Positions 1 through 8,850 of a DNA stretch of 30,527 bases are shown one piece after another. Made by a program: the position numbers and the translations under genes. The notes below the pieces were generated by a model. The model did no database searches. It was not told the DNA's origin and saw nothing but the letters and a program-made list of their open reading frames with translations. How positions within the stretch are numbered: the stretch's first letter is position 1; every line of letters begins with the position of its first letter. Location: positions 1-30,527 of the forward strand of contig JAQGAU010000346.1 of NCBI GenBank assembly GCA_034698045.1, in the 5' to 3' direction. This DNA comes from Paramacrobiotus richtersi (lineage: Eukaryota > Tardigrada > Eutardigrada > Parachela > Macrobiotidae).

Positions 1-860
1 TCGGCGATTTTGACCGGGCGAACCGGGCGGGCAGGGTCTACGCCCCCCCCTTCGGCCGGACCTCGCGCCGCCTCTGGTTGTGCGGGCAAAAGACCTATCG
101 GAAAAAGTATTCATAACGACGGTATTGGGTTCACGAACAAAGCGGGTCTGTTGATCAAATTCGACCTCCTGAGACTGTAGCTGAATGACAAAGGAAACGT
201 AAGGCTCCGTAGCAGCTGAGAAACTGGGTTGGGAAGAAATAACCAGCGCTATTAAGACCCATCTTCGTTCAGTGTAGCTTTTATAGTATATGTCGATCAG
301 CCTGTTTGTGGATTCGGGTTCCTGACTTGCGAAAGCACCTGTTATCCTACACTGGTTTGAATATTCCTTCCGGTGTAACCTTGGCGCAACTGCGGAATTA
401 CACCATTAAAGCCAAGGAAATACCTTGAAATAAGGGCACCACACTATCCGCCTGTAGGGTAAACGGATAAACAGCAATAATAATGCGCAACCAGACCCGC
501 ACTAACTCTAGGTGTGAGTCATTATAGGCGACTGACAACAGAGGACCGAAAGGATAAATATTTGTAACAGAAATAGGGTCTAGGACGGCTCAGAACCTTT
601 GCAGCGCACGGCATATTATTGTTGAACCATTTTCTAACCGCTCGAGGAGCACGTTCTTAGCACGTTGCTCAAACAGGATGGTATGCAAAATTTCGTGCGC
701 GGCACTCCCGGCCGTGTGAGAGATGGAAAGTACCGTCAAAGAAGATGGGCGGTAAAAACCGACTTCTCTGTCCTGGCATACCGTAAACTGGCGGATAAAA
801 TTTCTGTGCAATACAGACTAAAGCGCACACCAAATTAAACGTGTAGGTACAAAACAGTGA
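1..860. other. Unassigned leading segment
   Basis: No gene is recognised here. The first 80 bases are G/C-rich and include a run of eight C at about 52-59. A 73-codon frame lies on the minus strand at 590-811 but has no recognisable motif. The stretch just upstream of 861 could hold the tail of a gag frame belonging to the protease that follows, but several stops break it and no gag signature such as a CCHC knuckle is visible. Confidence 0.4.
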
Positions 861-1346
861 TTGTCGATGCTGGTTGCAAGGAACATTTGGTACATGCCTG
901 TAATCATGCGTCCAGTGTTAGCTAATGAAGTGCTTGTTAGGGCGCTAATTGATATAGGCGCACAAGCTTCCTTAATGTCCTCGAGTATCTGTTCAACAAA
1001 TCATTTAAGATTGTCAAATGTACCAGAACTTATGGGACTACGTGGGGTCGACGGTCTTTATAAGCTCTACGAAGCCCCGTACATTGTCGCAAAAGTAACG
1101 CTTAAGAATAGTACAGTTATGCGTTACTTTTATGTAAAAGATACTAAAGATCCGGTACTATTATTGATAGGAAATCTCTTCTTACCAGGTTGGATATCAG
1201 TCCTAATTATAGTATTTGATAAACTGCCTACTCGCACAGATCCAGATGTACAAGAACTGGTCCGGCACTTTTCCATTTGCCTGATCCCTCAACATACCTC
1301 ATTAAATGACACCTCAGAAAGCCGTAATTGGCTTTTAGTTAATTAG
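861..1346 (+). pseudogene. Retropepsin-like aspartic protease of an LTR retroelement, active-site DTG changed to DIG
   Basis: This 161-codon open frame reads as the protease segment of a Ty3/gypsy-type Pol polyprotein. Residues 28-37 read RALIDIGAQA, the flap-proximal active-site block of retropepsins, where the family has D-T-G; here the middle codon is ATA (Ile) rather than ACA (Thr), at 951-959. A flap-like stretch (GVDGLYKLYEAPY, residues 61-73) and the second conserved hydrophobic/Gly block (VLLLIGNLFL, about residues 98-107) follow in the right order and spacing. Retropepsins work as dimers and cut the element's own polyprotein. No gag is recognisable upstream and no reverse transcriptase immediately downstream, so this is an isolated fragment. 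Thr to Ile in the catalytic triplet suggests an inactive enzyme. The fold assignment is fairly safe; the clade is inferred. Confidence 0.72.
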
Positions 1347-1366
1347 CGGCAGGGTTGTAGTCAGTC

Positions 1367-1438
1367 GAGCTAGATGACCGCTGGGAAGATGCTTTCACCT
1401 TAAACGGAGCTAGGTGCCCTTGAGGAAGATCCTTTCAC
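1367..1438. repeat. Imperfect tandem duplication, period 40
   Basis: Two 32-base units (1367-1398 and 1407-1438) begin GAGCTAG and end CTTTCAC, matching at 25 of 32 positions, with an 8-base spacer. They lie directly after the protease frame ends. Role unknown; probably a local duplication in decaying element sequence. Confidence 0.55.
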
Positions 1439-2185
1439 GATGGGTTGGTGCATGCTATGATAGTGTGGAGCTTCCTTATCTGCAGCCACATGCTTGCCCC
1501 GATGTTCCGCTAGATGCGTTGTCACAGGCGTGCATTCGATTGCTTGCTTACAGCTTTGTAACCACTATGCTCGACATTTGTTTTTCGCATGTCATCAGCA
1601 ATGGAACAGACTTAAGCACCAAGAACACGCTGACGCAAATAAAGGCATCATCCATGAATATTTTTTTACGTACTAACTAGATGTATATTATTTTAAGATG
1701 TTCTCACTGATAGCAAAACATCATGACCAAATTTTGGTGTAAAACTGTCCCACTGCGCCAGAATTGTTCACCAACGTGAACTATTTCTCATTTAGCGCTG
1801 CCGCGAAAATTGTTGGTATTTCTCGTAATCATGCAGAAAATCGCATGAAATTTTTGCAGTACATGCATTGGGGTGGTATGGCCAGTAAGAAATAATATTC
1901 AAGCCAATTATTCATTTCATATTTCTTATCAATGCGTAATGGTTTCATATCTTTTTTTCTATTTAAGTCTGTGTTCACCAATTTCTGATCTCTTTGTCCT
2001 TCAGAGCATGTGTATGTATGAGTCTTATTGTACATTTCTTGTAATGAAAAAAACCGTATAATATCACCACACGTCGAGCTCGGCTTTTTGGTGTGACGGA
2101 TAGTACTGGCCTGCGCAAGGCTTGATGCAACTTAAATGGTACTGTTTAATCAGCTTTAATTTATTAGCTTCACGCTGCGGCAGCA
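1439..2185. other. Unassigned segment after the protease relic
   Basis: Short plus-strand frames exist, including 88 codons from 1414 and an open stretch at about 1770-1892 ending in TAA. None carries a recognisable domain. A reverse transcriptase would be expected next if the protease belonged to a complete Ty3/gypsy pol, but no such motif was found here. From about 1900 to 2060 the sequence is A/T-rich. Confidence 0.35.
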
Positions 2186-2740
2186 TTACGAGTAACAGAC
2201 AGAAGCAAGCACCGCTCGTGCCAATTCCCGTTTTCTGGTCACACAAACAACTGCAAAACATATGACATAGCACACAACGGACAGTACACAGACGCATATC
2301 GTTGCCGCCCACACGATAATGCACGTAGTGTCAGGGATAACTTCATCCAAATCCTCTTCTCGAACAGTAGTGTTTGGCCCAACCGAGAAAGATTTGGTAA
2401 TAAGCGGAAAATTAGTAACAGCGGTGACTATGCCATGGGTCGAAACAGTTGGAGTGACCACATCAATGGCAGGTGGGATGGCGCTTACAAAAGGTCACTT
2501 TCCTCGGTTGGAGATGAACGGTTGCAACTGGTTTTCCTGTTGGTTCTGTAACGCCACTCCCGGGTTAGCGAAACAAGGCGCGACAACAATTCCGTTTTCG
2601 ACGTTTATATACTTGCCTGGAAAAAGACCGTTCATCAGCGCTCTGTAGACAGCGGCCGCGCCCAGAAACTGCAATGCGCCGGCTTTTATTACGATGGAAC
2701 AGAGCAGCGTTGCCAGAAAGAACACGGCAGATGCATGCAT
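2186..2740 (-). pseudogene. Type I membrane protein-like frame with one in-frame TGA
   Basis: A minus-strand reading frame starts at an ATG at 2738-2740 with a signal-peptide-like N-terminus (MHASAVFFLATLLCSIVIKA). It runs to a TGA at 2495-2497, and the same frame stays open to about 2186, where it ends. The distal half contains a strong hydrophobic segment (about 2240-2323, starting CIIVWAATICVCVLSVVCYV) followed by a basic stop-transfer stretch (TRKREL). This is the topology of a single-pass membrane protein of about 180 residues. An NTT sequon (GPNTTVRE) lies on the predicted outer side. The frame has no recognised family. It could be a decayed host surface-protein gene, an envelope-like element gene, or two exons. 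The TGA is the only interruption, so recent inactivation, readthrough or a sequencing error are all possible. Confidence 0.38.
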
Positions 2741-2779
2741 TTTGGTGCCACAACCAACGGTAGTCCCTTGCACCTCTTT

Positions 2780-3317
2780 GAAAGCCGTCTAATCTAACGG
2801 TGTAAGCAACTTGAAGACTAACCAAAACTTGAGTAGAAACTATAATGTCTGGTGGCACTTCTACGCAACCGTAGCCGTGACCTATCCTTGTGGTGTTACT
2901 GTGAACTGCGTACTATGGTAAGCGGTTTGCCAGCTAAGCGTTATTCGATGATCACATGATATACGCACAAACGCTAGCTTTAAAAATTATGCATAGGATT
3001 TTGATCGATGGACCATAATAAGTTGTTGTCTTAGTCATCACACGCTTATATACAAGTCTCAGGTCTCAGAACTAGAGCACAATCCAGTTTATTGCAATGC
3101 TTGCGGTTAACATTTTATAAGTTGCCGGATGTGCCGTGGTATAAAGCTTACGTTAAAGAACCCTCTCAGCACGAAGGTCAAAACTACGAACGTACGCTGC
3201 AAGAACAACGTTCGGCTCTGGGTTGGTGGGGGTTATTGCGCCTTGGCGTTTGTATGTCAATTGTAGTACATCGTTCGAGAACATGTCCTATCCATGAACC
3301 ACAAACTTAGCGGACAT
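2780..3317. other. Unassigned non-coding segment
   Basis: Only short frames (up to 72 codons, 3092-3310 +) are present and none resembles a known family. Between 2950 and 3060 the sequence is A/T-rich and nondescript. I see no promoter or RNA gene that can be defended. Confidence 0.3.
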
Positions 3318-3394
3318 CAAAATTGTCGACACGGCGAAATATTTTTTTCATTATTTAATAATGAAAAAAATCTTTCGCCGTGTCGACAATTTTG
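3318..3394. repeat. 77-bp near-perfect palindrome (38-bp arms, 1-nt centre)
   Basis: Arm 3318-3355 is the reverse complement of 3357-3394 with a single mismatch (3340 T against 3372 C); the centre is one T at 3356. The arms hold a GTCGAC block and poly-T/poly-A tracts flanking an ATTATTTAATAAT core. Such a structure can extrude as a cruciform and may be a snap-back end of a mobile element or a foldback remnant. It lies about 350 bases beyond the 3' end of the polymerase relic, so it could mark an end of that element; this link is inference. Confidence 0.9.
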
Positions 3395-3745
3395 GTTGCT
3401 AGCTGATTATCGCGCATTCTCAGTCGTCACCAAAAGCCATGAACATGCAAATCTTGCACACGCACTCAAAAGTCATCATTATTCCTCAGAAAAGAACACA
3501 AAAAAACGCTTCACGCCAGTTGTCACGTCCTCACCGCTCGCTGGCTCTTTATTCACTGAACGATTATCGTACAATTAATCTCTATTTCATCCCATGGCCG
3601 AAATGTCATGGTTGCTACCCGACAAAATTCCAAAACACTCCAAACGATTCCCCAAGTTAAAGGAAATATTTTGTGACAAAAACAGCAGTTTTTACCATAT
3701 AATACTGCAGAGATAGTTTTCTGAAACGATTTGCTCGAAGATACT
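3395..3745. other. Spacer between palindrome and polymerase relic
   Basis: Two overlapping plus frames of 94 and 73 codons (from 3294 and 3439) have no recognisable motif. No continuation of the family-B polymerase (motif C, thumb) could be found on the minus strand, so this stretch is where the rest of that gene is missing or has decayed beyond recognition. Confidence 0.35.
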
Positions 3746-5200
3746 TCAACTTAAACAGTTCCTGTTGAGACATAGCTTTGCCAGCTGTCTCATGCCAGGG
3801 ATGTGATCCATTTTGCCTCGGCCCAATCTTTTGCCGTCAGTCTCGTTAAAAGTGTCCAAGAAAGCCTGCTTTTCGGCCTCTGTTCTAACTGAAGCAAGCC
3901 AACCTGACGCTTCTACTTTTAGCGCAAGGAAAAGGTCAATGAAAGCAGCAAAGAAGCGCTTCCGACTTTCGTCGAGTTCCAGAATTCGTACATCTTCAGA
4001 ACCGTGTAGCCAGGTATGACGACTTTGTGAACCTCGAGAGTGCACCAGGTCCCTGTCAGAGATTGTTCTTTGTCATCATGCTCGCAGGAACCATGGTTTT
4101 GCGTTTCAGCACATAGCCAGCATAGTGTAAAAATACGCTTGTCGACGTGAACAGGCAAAATGGGCACAACATGATCCTTTGGTGGACGGACCTTGCAGTA
4201 TGCCAACCCAAAATAGATTTCCACAGCGCGAAAATTTTGCGTAATGCATACGTGCTAAACAAAAGGGTGACGCTTATTTTTATTTACGTATGGATATTCC
4301 GAAACAACGTCCAAATACATAATCTTTTCATTGGGCTTCACGTCGTGATTCAGCACAACGGCATTGTCCCGCTCTCCATATAGTGCGAGTCGTCGATTCA
4401 GGCGATTTGTTAAACGAATGTTTTTTATGTCGTCAGCAAACAACGGGTACATCTTTAGCTTTGTTTCATACTCGCATTCCCACTGGAGGATTACAGTTAT
4501 TCCGAACAGTTTTAACAGTTCTTCCCGTTTCATACATCTGTCAAATAACTGACTCATCGTGGCATCCAAGTGTCAATGACGGTTATCTGGGTTAGTACAC
4601 TCTGTGAACGACCATGCAGGGTGTAGTCAGCCGTAAAACTCGCACGCTGTACGGGTCTCCACATGGTAGCCGTCTACAGATAAAATAATGAAGTAAAGTA
4701 ATGCCACACGCGTGGCAGAGTTAAACCTTGTTCGAAGATGCGAAATCAACCGGTTATCTGACTGAGCAGATTGTATAGCTGAACTGCGCAAAACAGAAGC
4801 GTTGTCACATCTCGATGGCAATATGGTGCGAATTCTTCATTGAAGTTATAAAGCTCAACGTGTTTCCGCTCAACGTCTTTGGAATCAAATTTCCGAACAT
4901 TCTTTTGATACTTTTCACCCATCATGTTGTAGCCAGCCATACTGGGGCTGGATATTCTACGATTTTGCCCTAGTTTTCCGGTCGATTTGGTTAATGAGGA
5001 AGCTTTCCTTTTGTTTGCTCCACACCGAATAATTTTGCCCAGTTATCCAACGACACTGGAACATAGTTCAGAGTATCTCTAAAGCGAATGCTGAATTCTT
5101 TGTCCTGAAGGTGTGCGTTCTGTGAACTTTCCTTGATGACCTCAGGAGCCTTGCCATTCTTTAGAAACCAGTTTATGATGAAGTAACTTAGCCATCGAAT
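3746..5200 (-). pseudogene. Family-B DNA polymerase of the protein-primed (DNA_pol_B_2, Polinton/Maverick-like) type, broken and C-terminally truncated
   Basis: Minus-strand fragments in several frames line up, in order, with a type B organellar/viral polymerase. About 5187-4991 is exonuclease-domain sequence (YFIINWFLKNGKAPE at about 5185-5141, FRDTLNYVP, then LFGVEQTKGKLPH). 4940-4746 carries the Exo III-like YCHRDV at about 4823-4806. About 4690-4627 has VDGYHVETRTACEFYG. 4569-4255 has ILQWECEYE, LYGERDNAVVLNHDV and palm motif A DVVSEYPY at about 4311-4288. 4224-3919 has YFGLAYCKVRPP, a CWLC/CEH cysteine cluster and GTWCTLEVHKVV. 4045-3746 has LALKVEASGW and the motif-B approach GMRQLAKLCLN. 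At least five frameshifts or stops separate these pieces. The metal-binding motif C and the thumb are not visible, so the relic ends inside the palm. Intact members copy element DNA from a terminal protein primer. The head-to-head ATPase supports a Polinton/Maverick or adintovirus-like origin; a linear plasmid or bidnavirus-type polymerase is less likely. Confidence 0.88.
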
Positions 5201-5535
5201 CTATATGAAAAAAAGGGCCAAGCTGAACGTTGGTCGTTGATTGTACAGTTGGTTTGGGGTTGACAATCTTCTTTAAGTTGACCTTCCGGGTTTTAGCGGT
5301 CAGCCAGTTAGCTGGGTGAAAACAACAGTGATTTCCTCCGGTTCCAGCACACTCGGCACTGAGACTTGTAACGAGAATTCTGTCGAATCGTTAGACAAAA
5401 CAACGCCGCGGATTATATTAAGTACCTGTGCATCTGTTACGGCTTGTGAACCTAGAATACAGCTGACATCTGCCGTCACAAAGACACCCTTGTCACGGCC
5501 ATGAATTATTTCGGAAAGAAGAAGCTCAAGGCTAC
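5201..5535. other. Divergent interval between polymerase and ATPase relics
   Basis: The two genes point away from each other here. The minus strand should hold the N-terminal exonuclease of the polymerase, and a minus frame is open across much of 5240-5500, but I find no motif I can defend. A shared bidirectional promoter is possible by position; no TATA or initiator element stands out. Confidence 0.3.
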
Positions 5536-6119
5536 TTTCCTGATAATTATTGCCGGACCTACAACCTGCGGAAAACCAGCGTTTGTCTAAAACTGACTGA
5601 AGATCTTGATAACGCGATGACCGAAACTAGCGTTCGAGTAGTCTACGCGTACGACCAATGGCAGGAAGGCTTTGCAAAAATGCAGGAAAGGTGCCTAGAA
5701 ATTGCGTTCAGAAATGGTTCTGGTAGTTTAATCAACGTAAATGGCTTTTCTGGCTTGTTCGTGTGCAATCTCCTAATTCTTGATGACTTGGTATCGGAAA
5801 TTGCCAAATCGAATCCTACTTGTTGACTCCAGGTGTGCACCATACAAAACAGTATAGCGTCATGCATAATTGTGGTGCAGAAGTTGCATATGCGTGGCCG
5901 TGTGTCGACAGTCACTATCTGGTTCTGTGCAGGAATCCCAGATGGCCGCCAAATGCATCTCATCAACAAATTAGGTTGCCCCGTCTCCGTTTAGCATACG
6001 CTGCAGCCACGCCAGAGTTGCTGCATCCTTTACTTATAGAGTTTACCACAGACTGCCAATATAATTTAAGGCATCCTTTGCGCCAGTATCCTACAGATCA
6101 TGCGGTGTCATGCGAATGA
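5536..6119 (+). pseudogene. P-loop ATPase related to packaging ATPases (FtsK/HerA-A32-like) of Polinton-type elements, broken
   Basis: The gene begins with a beta strand plus Walker A in one frame (LIIIAGPTTCGKPAFV; the P-loop GPTTCGKP is at 5555-5578). It shifts frame near 5587 to an aromatic block (VVYAYDQWQEGF), then reaches Walker B (NLLILDDLVSE, 5767-5799). A stop at 5823-5825 is bypassed by another frame (5820-6116), whose LTPGVHH, SHYLVLCRNPR and YAAAT blocks fit the sensor and C-terminal parts of this ATPase group. Packaging ATPases drive DNA into a capsid. The Walker A Ser/Thr that coordinates magnesium is Pro here (GKP), which would abolish nucleotide hydrolysis. The gene starts within about 350 bases of the oppositely oriented polymerase, the kind of clustering expected in a virus-like element. 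Family placement rests on motif order and spacing, not on a search. Confidence 0.75.
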
Positions 6120-6650
6120 TTTTCCCAACAATGTCTGAAAAAATACGATGTTTATCAGGGGTACTTATTACACTAAACAAGCAACGTAAAGTTTTTGCTT
6201 TCTATTGTCCGCCACAATACCAAAAAGGAAGAAATCGGTTTGAATTTGCAAAGCGGTAGACTGCATTTGTGTCTACCAGACTGTCCAACGACGGAAATTG
6301 TATTAAAGAGCTCTTCGCTCCTGTACAAGACATGAAACAACAAGGACGAGGAAAGGAAGGTCGCAAATGTACCAATCGTAATTGAGATGGAGCGGAAAGC
6401 GGCAGGGAAAAGCGACGTCCGATCGAAGGGATGATCATCGCTGCTTCAGTTAAACCCTCTGCGATATTTGAATCTTTATCGGTAGATTTTGTAGATTTGT
6501 GACTACATGTTTCTATCTGCACGAATGGGACACTAAATTTTGTAAGCCTGGTGGGTAAATCACTACTCCTGACAAAATCCATACGACCGTGGTCCGTGAT
6601 TAAGCTCAGGTTGTATTATACGCCGTGTACAGGCATTCCTGCCACAAGTT
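6120..6650. other. Unassigned segment downstream of the ATPase relic
   Basis: The best frame is 126 codons on the minus strand (6202-6582), rich in Ser/Pro/Arg, with no recognisable domain. If the Polinton-like element continues here, a capsid, penton or protease relic would be expected, but none can be recognised by eye. Confidence 0.3.
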
Positions 6651-6671
6651 CAAACTTTCTCAACTTGTGTA

Positions 6672-6872
6672 GTGGAAATACGTTTTCGGGAAAGAATTCG
6701 ACTTAAATCTGCCACTATGGGCCGTTTTGCTCGTGATGGACGCCGAGACAAAGCACGATTTCTTCCAAGAACTGCAAGCGCCCAGCCTGATTTCGGTGAT
6801 CCAATCAAGAAATCGCCCGAAATTAGCTGCACAGCTAAACAAACAACTAAGTCAAAATTAGGCGAACCCTAA
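6672..6872 (+). CDS. Small basic open frame, unidentified
   Basis: A 66-codon frame has an internal Met at about residue 16 (MGRFARDGRRDKARF). It is strongly basic, as small DNA-binding or structural core proteins often are, but it matches no family I know. It lies on the same strand as the ATPase relic about 550 bases downstream, so membership in the same element is possible. It could equally be a chance frame: the opposite strand is open over the same interval. Confidence 0.22.
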   Translation: MEIRFRERIRLKSATMGRFARDGRRDKARFLPRTASAQPDFGDPIKKSPEISCTAKQTTKSKLGEP

Positions 6873-6930
6873 TTCAGAAAACAGTTGATGTCGTGCTAAC
6901 CATTTTTTTGTTATTGCTATTTATATCAGA

Positions 6931-7077
6931 TGTGGCGGGGTTCGATAAACGAATTTCTTAGAGCTGTTTGTTCTCTGAATCCTAAACAAGAGCTAGTTCG
7001 AGATGCTATCTACAGAGTAGTTAAACGAACCTACGATAAACGGCCGGCCACTTGCATCAAAAGCGCGCGCACTACTT
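6931..7077 (+). CDS. Small unidentified open frame (48 aa)
   Basis: ATG at 6931 opens a 48-codon frame (MWRGSINEFLRAVCSLNPKQ at the start) ending in TAG at 7075-7077. The residue mix is protein-like, with a predicted amphipathic helix over NPKQELVRDAIYRVVKRTYD. No family is recognised. It follows the ATPase relic on the same strand and may be a remnant of that element. Its length gives little statistical support. Confidence 0.22.
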
Positions 7078-7079
7078 AG

Positions 7080-7640
7080 TCGACATTTAAATATAGTTCA
7101 CGAAATTTCATTGCTAAATGTGGCTGACTGTATTCAGTTACGAACCACCCAATATAATCAAACGGCATCCATTATCCAGAAACTCCAGAAAAATGATAGT
7201 ACCATTCGTTGTTACTTGGCCGCATCAAAAATGGAACCAAGTCTCAACGCTTGCGGCCAGCAAGATCCTGACCCTCAACCAGATCCTCAACGTTGATATA
7301 GCCCAGTACACAATAATCGTTCCGGCCATCGTGCTACAGGAGGCATTAAAGGAGAAGGGATGCGGGGGCACTCAAGCGAGCCCATTCAAAGTCAACCAAG
7401 CGTCGCTTGTCTTAACAGATTTCCACGTGCGTCGATCTTTGCCGCCAATACATGCAAACGGCCATAAACAAATCATTATCATTCTTTCTGATTGACTCCA
7501 AAAAAATCGATCATTTTTGTCATTAGGACACAGCATGTCTTTCGCACGCCAAAGCTCTTTGATCCGCTCAAGTATCTCGAGCGACGCCAAGAAGTTTTGC
7601 ATGTGATTGAATGCAGCTCCGTCGATGGTCACCCGTAGAG
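7080..7640. other. Segment with overlapping unassigned frames
   Basis: Two overlapping plus frames (7111-7296 and 7118-7495) and a minus frame (7372-7683) are open. The first has a helical, polar composition (QLRTTQYNQTASIIQKLQKN). None shows a motif, and with three frames open together no coding choice can be justified. Confidence 0.25.
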
Positions 7641-7676
7641 TTATTCGTGCCGCGCCATCAGGCGCGGCACGAATAA
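7641..7676. repeat. Perfect 16-bp-stem hairpin with ATCA loop
   Basis: TTATTCGTGCCGCGCC at 7641-7656 is followed by ATCA and its exact reverse complement at 7661-7676. The stem is much more G/C-rich than its surroundings. It is not followed by a T-run on either strand, so it is not a bacterial-type terminator. It may be a foldback or element-end remnant. Confidence 0.93.
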
Positions 7677-8317
7677 TTACCATTGCACTTCTGCTACTCC
7701 TCCAGTGCGTGGCGAGGTTTTCTCAACCGCCATTTGCTGGCTGTTTGCTCGGACCCGGATTCCGCGGTCGAACTCGGTGTTTTGTATTGTCTGGTAATGC
7801 ACGACAAGACCTCCAGGAAGCGTGAGCGATTCGAGCATTTTTCTAGGGCTCAAACGTCCGACTTAGAAACCTGATGTATATATAACCGGATGGTAGATGT
7901 CCCTTCTGGAAAACTTTTTCAGCAGCAATTTGGAAGAGCTGCCGCGAATTTAGTGGTATAACTCTCCGCCAATGAGCTGCAAAGAAATCGTGGTTTCTTC
8001 ACCCTTTGAGTCAATAGTTAATCGTTCGCTGTCATGACCTGTTAAACTGCTGTTTTAAACAATTTAAACTCACGCATGCAGAAGAACAGCCTAACTGGGT
8101 TACAGAGCACTGGTGGATGTTACAACTCGCCGATATGTAAACACAAAGGTACAATAAGATCGGTAACGCGCATAAGTGCGTCTGTCACTCAAGCCTATTT
8201 ACACTCAGTCTTTTATTCATCACGTACTGCCAGCAACTAGCGTGATTAAGGTTATGAAAATGTGAACTTTGTGCGCGGTGCATGATTCGAACAGTTTTCA
8301 CGTGATTCTTTCGGAAT
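7677..8317. other. Unassigned segment
   Basis: Two overlapping plus frames (7607-7825 and 7683-7874) begin in or near the hairpin and have no family signature. From 7880 to 8317 no frame of useful length exists. A TTCGAATC-like string near 8285 on the minus strand was checked as a possible tRNA T-loop, but no acceptor or anticodon arm pairs with it. Confidence 0.3.
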
Positions 8318-8598
8318 TCAGATACAAGAGTAAGCCATTTCGAAACGGCTCATCGATATGGCGAGAGCAGGAACCAGAAATGTATAGTCATAAACGGCAG
8401 TAGTAAGTCCTGCAGGAATATCAAGCGGAGTGAAGAAGTAGATACTGTTTTGCAGCATTATGAAAACAAGAGCGCGACTGGGATGCATACCGATGCACGT
8501 GGTTAGTGGACAGAGGTCCGTTTCTGTAACACGACATGGATGTATTTCTAGTTTTATAGTTTCTCGGTTTGTGTGCGTCGTAAGTCGTAAAAGAAATT
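8318..8598 (-). CDS. Unidentified open stretch following an integrase relic
   Basis: Read on the minus strand, the frame is open for about 93 codons from a TAA near 8600 to TGA at 8318-8320. It includes three cysteines (IHPCRVTETDLCPLTTCIGM) and a hydrophobic second half (FFTPLDIPAGL). It has no ATG at its upstream edge; the first Met is about half-way along. It begins just after the integrase fragment at 8612-8850, but its sequence does not resemble the integrase C-terminus. It may be decayed pol sequence, an exon-like piece or chance. Confidence 0.2.
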
Positions 8599-8611
8599 AA
8601 CTGGTCCCAGT

Positions 8612-8850
8612 TACGCTGAGCGGGCAGTAGCTTTCATTAAAACTCCGTTAATCCGCTCGGCTAACCCATTGCTCTTAGGGTTATAAGCTGTCGTGATCCT
8701 AAGCAGTTTTAAAATGTGCTGTAATAAAGAATCGGTAAGCGTGTTGCCAGATCAGTTATGATAGCGCGAGGAGTGCCATGGCGACAAATCCTTTGCGCTG
8801 ACAGAAAATGTCCAGCTGTAGAGCTTGCCGGCAAAACGTAACGCCGTAAA
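8612..8850 (-). pseudogene. Ty3/gypsy-type integrase core fragment
   Basis: On the minus strand, HGTPRAIITDL (about 8780-8749) is the block around the second catalytic Asp of retroviral-type integrases. After a frameshift, TTAYNPKSNGLAERINGVLM (about 8693-8634) is the block with the third catalytic residue, Glu, in the N-G-x-x-E-R context. The order is correct, but the gap between the two blocks is shorter than in intact enzymes and a TAA sits between them. The zinc-binding N-terminus and first Asp were not found further upstream. Integrases insert element cDNA into chromosomes; this copy cannot be functional. The YNP form in place of the usual YHP may help to place the clade. Confidence 0.82.

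Noticed and set aside
1740-1892. Open stretch as a piggyBac-type transposase fragment
   Set aside because: A vague resemblance around ISRNHAENRMKFLQYM only; catalytic Asp residues and other conserved blocks are absent.
7641-7676. Hairpin as an intrinsic (bacterial) transcription terminator
   Set aside because: No T-run follows the stem on either strand, and nothing else in the window is bacterial.
8270-8300. TTCGAATC-like string as part of a tRNA gene
   Set aside because: No matching T-stem, acceptor stem or anticodon arm could be paired around it.
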